Assembly (NCBI RefSeq): GCF_019175385.1 | Contig: NC_083340.1 | Coordinates: 18,054,336-18,118,335, forward strand | Direction of reading: 5' to 3' | Length of the DNA: 64,000 nucleotides | Source: Lycium barbarum | Lineage: Eukaryota > Streptophyta > Magnoliopsida > Solanales > Solanaceae | Shown here: positions 56,951 through 64,000 of the stretch, piece by piece | Numbering within the stretch: the first letter of the stretch is position 1 | Layout: every line of letters begins with the position of its first letter | Position numbers and translations under genes: made by a program | Notes under the pieces: model-generated | The model's database searches: none | The model's input: the letters and a program-made list of their open reading frames with translations, nothing else | What the model was told of the DNA's origin: nothing

Positions 56951-58719
56951 TCTTAGACTCTTAGTGACGGATTAACTAGAGGTACATAAAGAAGGAAAGA
57001 GAAATAAACGGGAAATAAAAAAGAATATAGTACTTACTCACTCTTTTTTTGTCTAATAATCTGTCAAAACTTTTAAATTTGTGTCTTCTTCTCTTTTTCA
57101 TTTTAAAAATTTCCCCCTTTTCATTAGGAATAATTTATTTTATAGATGTATTCAGAATTTGTTCTGCAGACAAATTAGAAAGAAGTTACGTACATTTCTT
57201 TCTCTTTTTCCATCTAATTTATCAAAACAAAGAGATTCTCTTGGTGACAGAGGAATTAGAGGGAGAGAAACGAAAAAAAAATGGGGAGAAAACTTACATA
57301 CTTTCTTGCTCTTTTTTAACCTAATCTGTCGAAACTTAAGTGTAAAATTATCTCCTTTATTTTATAATTTCTAATTGCGAACAAAATAAAATATATCTAA
57401 ACATGAATATTATAAATTTCTGTCTATAATTGTGAGTGAAGTATGAAGAACACTCGAACTACCTTCAAATTTCCTCTATTATGTGCCTTCATATCCTCAA
57501 TTATATATATATATATATATATATATAGTATATGAATCGCATCATGCAAATGTAAAGACTCGTTAATTTTTTATTTATTTCATTTATTTTAGTACTGGAG
57601 AAGTATAAGAAAAAATTTGTTGGATAAAGATTTTGACGGTGCTTCAATGGAAAAGTATAATAACACGGAAAAGATAAAAGTAGAATAAAATCCTATGATG
57701 GTTTTAAACTAATGAAACTTTTACCAAAAAATTTATGAAAGGAAAAAAAACTTCATAGTTCTCAGACGGAAATGACAATACAATTTTATTAAGGATGAAG
57801 TTTCTCATATATCTGTTTCTTTATTAGTAATATTTGTTACTTTTACCAACAAAGACGTTTGTTATAAAATGATTGTATATGTAAAAATGTTAAAGTATAC
57901 ATCACTGTAGTCAAATCGTTTTTTTTTCTTTTGGCCTTCAAGTTAATATTTCTTGATATCGATAGAAACTTTTAAATTTTATTATTCTATTTTTATGACA
58001 TTAACTAGTATAATATAAAATGTATGTATTTGGTTTAAATTAGATACACCTGAAGAAACTGTTACCTTCAATTTTAATCTAGACTTTTAGAAAATTAGGA
58101 GAGAAGTTTTGGAGAAGATCAAATGTGTCATTTTGTTTTTTTAGTTTCGAAATTAATAATTCCCGGAGTTATTATATTATATTTTATTAATTTCTACGAT
58201 ATAGAAACATGGGAAAGATGAACTAGAGGTACTATTCAAGTGTTGAAATTAGAAATGGAGATACCTTTGACCAACCAAGGTAAAAACCACTTAAAATTTT
58301 GATTAAGTTAAATGGGATCTGAAATGTAATTTTTAAAACTTGTTAAAACTTTGCAAAATACAAAAAGACCCACATTATACAACCAACCCCATGACCCCAC
58401 TTCTTTCAATAATCAAAATTGAACTTTCTCCTCTCTCCTCTCATCAGTTATTCATCGACCCACAAGCAAAACTCCTCCTCTTGTTTCGCCGTTGTTGCGC
58501 AATTTTTACTGCTGCTGCTCAATGTCTTCAGCATTTGTCTCGTCCTTCTCTCTCGTCACTGCTTCTGCAACTTCTCAGTTTTTGTTCTTTCTTTTTCACT
58601 ACTGTACAACGGCTTATAAGGTTAGGGTTTTGAAATCAAAAAGGGTAAATGATGATTTTGGTTAAAGTAGAAGAAGAAGAACACGGGTTTCTCTTCAAAG
58701 TTGTTTATTTTGTTGTCTC

Positions 58720-59410
58720 ATGGTTAAGAAACCCTTATTTGGTGTATTTGTTTAACTTCTTGTGGTTGTGTGTTTGTAAATAGCATATTTGGTTGTGAAA
58801 TTTAGGTTTCTTGTTCTCCTTCTAGGATTAAGGAAAAAGAAGCATGCACTTCTTTTGATTTATTCCAACAACTGAGGAAGCTGCTGCAGCAACTTCAGCA
58901 CTTATTTGACAAAAGCAAACAATTGTTGAGGTCGCATGCTTAAAAAACTCTTTTTTGGTGTATTTGTTCAACTTGTTATGGTTGTGTGTTGGTAAATAGC
59001 GTACATTGGTATTGAATAGATGTTTTTGTTTTTGTTGTTGTTATTGTTCTTGTTGTCCTCGTATAGTTTAGGAAAAAGGGACATGCATTTGTTGTTATTT
59101 TTTCCAACAACTGAGGAAGCTGTTGTAATTGATTCCTCAGTTGTTGTAAAAAATCAAAACAATTGTTGTGGTTGTTGCTGTTATAAAAAAACAAAACAGT
59201 TGCTGAGGTTGTTGCAACAACAAATGTTGCAACAGACTCCCCAATTGTTGGAAAAAATCAAAACAATTGATGAGGTTGTTGTTGCAATTGTTTTGTTTTT
59301 TCTAACAGATGAGGAATTTGCTGCAACAACTTCCTCATTTGTTGCAACAATTTCTTCACCTGTTGCAACAACTTCATCAGTGTTGCAACAACTTCCTTAG
59401 TTGTTGGGAA
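58720..59410. repeat. TTG/CAA-rich tandem repeats
   Basis: A segment of about 218 bp is duplicated: one copy with GTGGTTGTGTGTTTGTAAATAGC near 58761 and the other with ATGGTTGTGTGTTGGTAAATAGC near 58979. It is followed by irregular 20-25-bp units built on TTGTTGCAACAA, which is its own reverse complement. The Leu/Gln-rich frames on both strands are products of this repeat. Confidence 0.65.
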
Positions 59411-59861
59411 AATTTTATTTATTACTTGTTGTATTTGTTTGATCAACTGCTGTAGTTTTTTTCCCTGTTTACTTTGAAACGATGCACAAATCAATTGAAA
59501 CGTTATCTGTTTATCTCCTGTGTGCAGATAAATGGCTCCAACCAAAAGAAAAATGACAAAAATCAACTGTGACATCAAGTAGAGATAGTAAAAGAGCTAA
59601 GCAAATGAATCTCCAATTCATTGTTAGCATGATAAAAAATCTTCAGACTGAGGGAAGGGCTCAGAGGCCAAAGAAACCTCTCAAGTAGAAGGGTCTGGAG
59701 ATGGCAAAGAAGAAAAGTCTGAAGGTGGCCAAGAAAGAGAAGGAGATGTAGATACACAGTCTAAACAGAAATCGAGCAAAGTTGGAGATGGAGATGAAAA
59801 TGAAGAAGATGAAGTTAAAAATGAAGATGAAAATGAAAAAGATGAAGAAAACCTAGCCAGA

Positions 59862-61937
59862 ATGGCCAGTCCATCCGGTGGACAACCTCCACCGGTGGCC
59901 CCTGAATCGAGCAATGCACCTATACATACTAAACTTCCTTTGCAACCTCACCCCTTTCAAACCACTCTTACAGATTTGCCTACAGGGAAAACCATAACCC
60001 AAACATATGCCAATTTATTAAAACCATTTACGATTGATACAAACCAAGTTGAGATCCCTACCAAATATGTTACATATGTCGATGGAGAACCATACATTGC
60101 GTGGAAAACTACAGAGATACAACAAATGATTATAAAGGAGAAATTACAATATGCAGTGATTGGTAAATTTTCGTATGATAATATTGACATTAAAGAATTA
60201 CGTAAGGTGATTCCAAATCAATGTGGAATCAAAGGTGTTCCTATTATTGGACTGCTTGATGAGAGACATATATTAATCCGGTTGAATCTCTTGGAGGACT
60301 ATGTGAAGATGATGTCCACACCTGCTTACTATTTGAAAGTACATGAAAGGCATTGCCAAATGAGACCTCTTATTTGGGACCCTTGGTTCAATCCAAAAGA
60401 AGAAACATCTAGGGCAATTGCTTGGATTAGTTTTACAGAGCTTCCTCCCAATTTTTTTGCTAGAGAAGCTGTATTCTCTATGGCCACATCGGTTGGAAAG
60501 CCATTGACTGTTGATTTGGCCACAGCGAATAGAACACGACCAAGTTGTGCAAAAGTCAAAGTAGAAGTGGACTTGTTAGCAAATTTACCCAAGAGAATCA
60601 ACATTGCTGAAGAAGATGAATCAGGCATAATCAAATCAAAATGGATCAAAATTAATTATGATTACTTGCCTAAGTATTGTAAACATTGAAAATTGCAAGG
60701 CCATGAGGAAAATGAATGCAGGGCACTCAATCAAGAACTTGCCAGAAAATTTAGAGAGGAAATAAGGAAAGAAAATGCAGAAGTTGTAAATGAAGAAGTA
60801 CAAAATCGAGTAACCGATAAAGGAAGAGGGAGAGGATACAATCAAGGAAAGCAGGAATGGATGCTGAGAAGGAATAGATACAAGAAGGATAAGTTTGGTG
60901 TAATTATTGGAGAGGTGGATATAGATGACAAAAAAGGTGATGAGATTATTATGGAGACAAGCAATGCTTTTGAAGTGCTAAATGATATTGAGGAGAACAA
61001 GCAAGATGCTATTTCAAACAACACAAGTAATCAAGTGGATAAGCAAATGAAAGAAATTGAAGAAACATCAAAGAACTGGCAAAATCAGCAGTCAGTACCA
61101 GTTCTTACCAGCAATAAGTTTGAAACTTTAGATGATAGTGATGAGCAACAGTTGGAAGGTGAATTATGTATGTCACAAGCAGTGGAGCAAAGGGAGAAAT
61201 CCAATCAGCATATATTTCCAGTTACCCCCAGCAAAGATATTGCAAGTAGAGATGAGAAACAGCAGGAAGATGGTGAATTATCACAATCAGTGAAAGAAAA
61301 AACTGCACATCAAGATGAGCCTTACAGTGCAGATAATTTTCAGAATGAAGGGCATCAAAAAGAAGTATATGAGGAAAGCTTCAACAACACTCATAAATCT
61401 GATGCAAAGAAGGATAGAAACAAAGCAGATGCACAAATTAGTGAAGAAACACAACATAGCAGTAACACAGAAAATATAGTCATGAACACACTTGAGAGAG
61501 CATCAACACCTAGTTATTCATTTGAGAGTAATGTCGTAACATCTCAGAGAAATACAAAGCAGCACAAGACAGGTAACAATGAAGGTGATAAGATGGAGGA
61601 CCAAGAAATTGGTAAAACTAACAGGGAGATGGTAGAGCAGAATTTCAGGCGTGACTTTGGAAAAGTGCCTATACAGCTTCATGAAGTGGGGAGGATTCAA
61701 GAGGAAAAAAGACATTTTGAAGAAGAACAAAAAGCATTTCAAGAACTTCAAGCAGAATTAGAAGACAGCTCTATGGACCAGAATTATGAAAATGCTGCTA
61801 GACAAGGGGATCTATCACTTCAGGAGATGGAAAAACTTAAGAAAGGCTCTAGCAAAGCAAGGAGTGCCAGATATAGCAGTTTACCCCCTGGGGTGACAAC
61901 AAGACATAGACAGGCTAAGCAATCTAGTTTACAATGA
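59862..61937 (+). pseudogene. LINE ORF1, zinc-knuckle protein with internal stop
   Basis: ATG at 59862 begins a Pro-rich N-terminus followed by a DUF4283-type region (about residues 40-235, with a DPWFNPKEETSRAIAWISF segment), then a zinc knuckle. The knuckle reads YCKH, stop, KLQGHEENEC: the second cysteine of CX2CX4HX4C is replaced by TGA at 60687-60689. Reading continues in the same frame through a long Glu/Lys/Gln-rich coil to TGA at 61935-61937. That stop overlaps the ORF2 start as ATGA. The frame is also open upstream to about 59652 with a very acidic sequence. The protein would bind LINE RNA as part of the retroposition particle. The single nonsense change probably inactivates it. Confidence 0.82.
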
Positions 61938-64000
61938 TAGACAAAGTACTGTTTTGGAACATTAGATCAGTTAATACTCAACAATATTTTGAGAGATTAA
62001 CTGATTTAAATAGGAGAAATCACTATGCTTTAATAGCACTAATGGAACCTTTTCAAAGTGCAGATACCATTAATACTTCTAGAGGTAGATTGGGTTATCA
62101 AAATTCATATGTAAATAGGTCTGGAAAGATATGGATTTTCTGGGCTGATGAATGGCAAGGATTGATAGTAGCAGACACAGACCAACAAGTTACTTTGAAG
62201 ATGAATTTGATGGGAAATGGACAGGAGTTTTTTTATCACCACAATCTATGCAAAATGTGATGAAAGAGAGAGAGAAGAACTGTGGGATTCTTTGGCCTTT
62301 ATGATTCCAGATGATAGTAATCCTTGGTTGGTTGGAGGTGATTTTAATGTCATTTTGTCAGAACAGGAAAAGCAAGGAGGACTTCCAGTGACTGTGCAAG
62401 AAACAATGGATTTTGCTCAATGTATTCAAAGTTGTGGATTAATAGACATGGGGTTTACTGGCAGTAGGTTTACCTGGTGGAATGGAAGAACACAAGAGGC
62501 TTGCATTTTCAAGAGGCTTGATAGAATACTATGTAATCAGGCTTTTTTGAATGTCAAGCCAAATTCACAGGTGCATCACTTAATCAGGCAGGGGTCAGAT
62601 CATGCCCCTCTTCATTTAGTTTGTGATGATGTGTCACAGATAATAAGGAAACCAATTAAGTTCCTGAATTTATGGACCAATCATCCTACTTTTCAGAATA
62701 TTGTTAGACAGAACTGGCATGCTGATTTTGAGGGTAATCCTTTCTTTACTTATCATCATAAACTGAAGAAAGTAAAGAAGGCTTTATCTCAGTGGAATAA
62801 AGATACATATGGAGATATTTTTTAGCAGCTTTCTACACTAGAGGATACTATTAAAATAAAGGAATTACAGTTTGAATTGGCACCTACTCTTACAAACAGG
62901 GAGGAACTTTATTTGGAGGAAGAATATTGGAAGCAAAAAGCAGGAATGAAATGGTTTAAAGATGGGGATAGGAACACTAAGTTTTTCCATTCCTATGTTA
63001 CAGGGAAGAGAAAGAAATTAGCAGTGCAAAGGATTCAAAATCAAAATGGGGATTGGCTTACCTCTGTTAAAGATATGGGCAGTGAAGCAGTAAGATTCTA
63101 CCAGGAGCAATTTCATGAGGAAAGTATGCCAACAAACTTCACATTACTGAAGAACATTCCCAAATTGATTACTAATGAACAGAACCATAGATTGGAGCAA
63201 CTACCTGATAAAGAAGAAGATAGAAAGGCAGTTTTCGGTCTTAATACAGAAAGTCCAAGTGGTCCAGATGGTTTTACAGGACAATTCTATCAGAAATGCT
63301 GGGATATAGTAGGAGATGACATTACTTTAATGGCGAGGGCCTTTTTCTGTGGTTATGAAATTCCACAATTCATAACTCACACAAATTTGGTCCTAATTCC
63401 AAAAAAGGAGCAGGTTAATACTTTTGGTGATATGAGACCTATTAGTCTGAGTACATTTGCCAATAAGATTCTTTCAAGAGTTCTGCATGAGAGATTAGTA
63501 GGTTTTCTACCTGACCTCATATCACCTAATCAGACTGGTTTTGTCAAAGGGAGGAGCATAACTGAAAATGTTTTACTTGCACAGGAAATCATCAGAGATA
63601 TCATGCTGAGAGCCAAACATGTTAATGTGGTCATCAAGCTTGACATGGCTAAGGCATATGATAGATTATCTTGGTTATTTTTAACTAAGGTACCGAGGAA
63701 GTTTGGTTTCAGTGAGGTGATAATAGATATGGTATGGAGATTAGTATCTAATAACTGGTACTCAGTACTAATTAATGGTCAAAGTCATGGTTTTTTCAAG
63801 TCAACTAGGGGAGTGAAACAGAGAGATCCACTATCACCCACACTATTTATTCTAGCAGCAGAGGTTCTATCCAGAAGTCTTAATGTATTACATGAGAAAG
63901 CCAAATTTATTGGTTATGGTTTACCTAAATGGAGTCCTCAAGTGAACCATTTATCCTATGTAGATGATACAATTCTATTTTGTTCAGGAGATAGAACATC
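61934..64000 (+). pseudogene. LINE ORF2, endonuclease and reverse transcriptase, partial, with two lesions
   Basis: It starts at 61934 (VLFWNIRSVNTQ). The APE-like endonuclease shows MEPFQS, GGDFNVIL, RLDRILCN and SDHAPLHL. A run of seven T at about 62228-62234 shifts the frame near residue 99. TAG at 62823-62825 interrupts after NKDTYGDIF. The RT has WFKDGDRNTKFFH, SPSGPDGFTGQFYQ, RPISLS, NQTGFVKGRSI, VIKLDMAKAYDR, GVKQRDPLSPTLFIL and the active site SYVDDTILF (63955-63981). The endonuclease nicks target DNA and the RT copies LINE RNA there. The frame runs off the window. Confidence 0.88.

Larger units (their letters stand above)
54131..59651. other. Gene-free repetitive region
   Basis: It holds a compound microsatellite (54675-54729), a Helitron-like end (54985-55010, minus strand), a C-rich stretch (55555-55600), a direct repeat of about 320 bp visible as CTTTCGTTACTCTCTCTACG at 55901 and 56217, an 80-bp tandem duplication (56535-56694), an LTR with polypurine tract (56764-56950), a TA tract near 57502-57526, and TTG/CAA-rich repeats (58720-59410). 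No protein gene is supported in it. Confidence 0.55.
59652..64000 (+). mobile_element. LINE retrotransposon (L1 type), truncated by the window end
   Basis: Two consecutive frames, ORF1 (RNA-binding) and ORF2 (endonuclease and reverse transcriptase), have the domain order of plant L1 LINEs. Only a few lesions are visible: a stop in ORF1, and one frameshift and one stop in ORF2. It is therefore much younger than the LINE at 15-16 kb. The 3' end, poly(A) tail and target duplication lie beyond the window. Confidence 0.88.

Noticed and set aside
59020..59400. A 126-residue Leu/Val/Gln-rich protein
   Set aside because: It is encoded by the TTG/CAA low-complexity repeat; similar frames appear on the other strand.
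60687..60689. TGA in LINE ORF1 read as selenocysteine
   Set aside because: Land plants lack the selenocysteine machinery; a nonsense mutation is simpler.
1..64000. tRNA, rRNA or snRNA genes
   Set aside because: I saw no complete cloverleaf with paired A and B boxes and no rRNA segments; the only pol III-like motifs belong to SINE fragments.

Overview
This window is plant nuclear DNA, almost certainly from a nightshade (Solanaceae). It is AT-rich, its genes are split by phased GT-AG introns, and it carries Solanaceae-type SINEs and MITEs plus two endogenous pararetrovirus (Caulimoviridae) integrations. I cannot name the genus from sequence alone.

Layout. (1) 1-3.1 kb: intergenic, with a Harbinger-type MITE and a long (TA)n tract. 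(2) 3.28-5.66 kb: an alternative oxidase gene (AOX1b-like, 4 exons, 318 aa). (3) 5.7-11.5 kb: repeat-filled spacer. (4) 11.68-13.66 kb: a second alternative oxidase gene (AOX1a-like, 4 exons, 336 aa) in the same orientation. The pair is a tandem duplication with identical exon 2, 3 and 4 lengths. (5) 13.7-17.7 kb: decayed LINE, SINE fragment and a Helitron-like 3' end. (6) 17.80-18.30 kb, minus strand: an intronless gene for a 166-aa very hydrophobic protein of unknown function. (7) 19.47-43.06 kb, minus strand: one large 23-exon gene for a plastid-type GH31 alpha-glucosidase (HGL1-like, 1071 aa). All exons join in frame. Intron 16 is about 8.2 kb because it holds a rearranged endogenous pararetrovirus (25,985-33,162) made of two oppositely oriented pieces, itself hit by two MITEs. 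Other introns hold a SINE with an 18-bp target duplication, a TS-type SINE and a LINE 3' end. (8) 43.1-48.35 kb: gene-free repeats, including a dispersed element (second copy at 7.15-8.15 kb, opposite orientation) and a tandem array of hairpin-forming units. (9) 48.37-54.13 kb: a second, different endogenous pararetrovirus, plus strand, with decayed coat protein, protease/RT/RNase H and transactivator frames, flanked by TA repeats on both sides of the coding block. (10) 54.1-59.8 kb: microsatellites, a Helitron-like end, an 80-bp tandem duplication, an LTR with its polypurine tract, and TTG/CAA-rich repeats. (11) 59.86-64.0 kb: a LINE (L1 type) with ORF1 and ORF2, recently inactivated, running off the window.

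Function. The host genes are few: two mitochondrial ubiquinol oxidases that bypass complexes III and IV, a plastid glucan-processing enzyme, and a small membrane protein. They are not an operon and show no joint pathway. The rest is a well-preserved record of nested transposon and virus insertions, several datable relative to each other through target-site duplications. I found no clearly new enzymatic system. The most unusual structures are the inverted pararetrovirus in the glucosidase intron and the hairpin repeat array at 46.5-48.0 kb.
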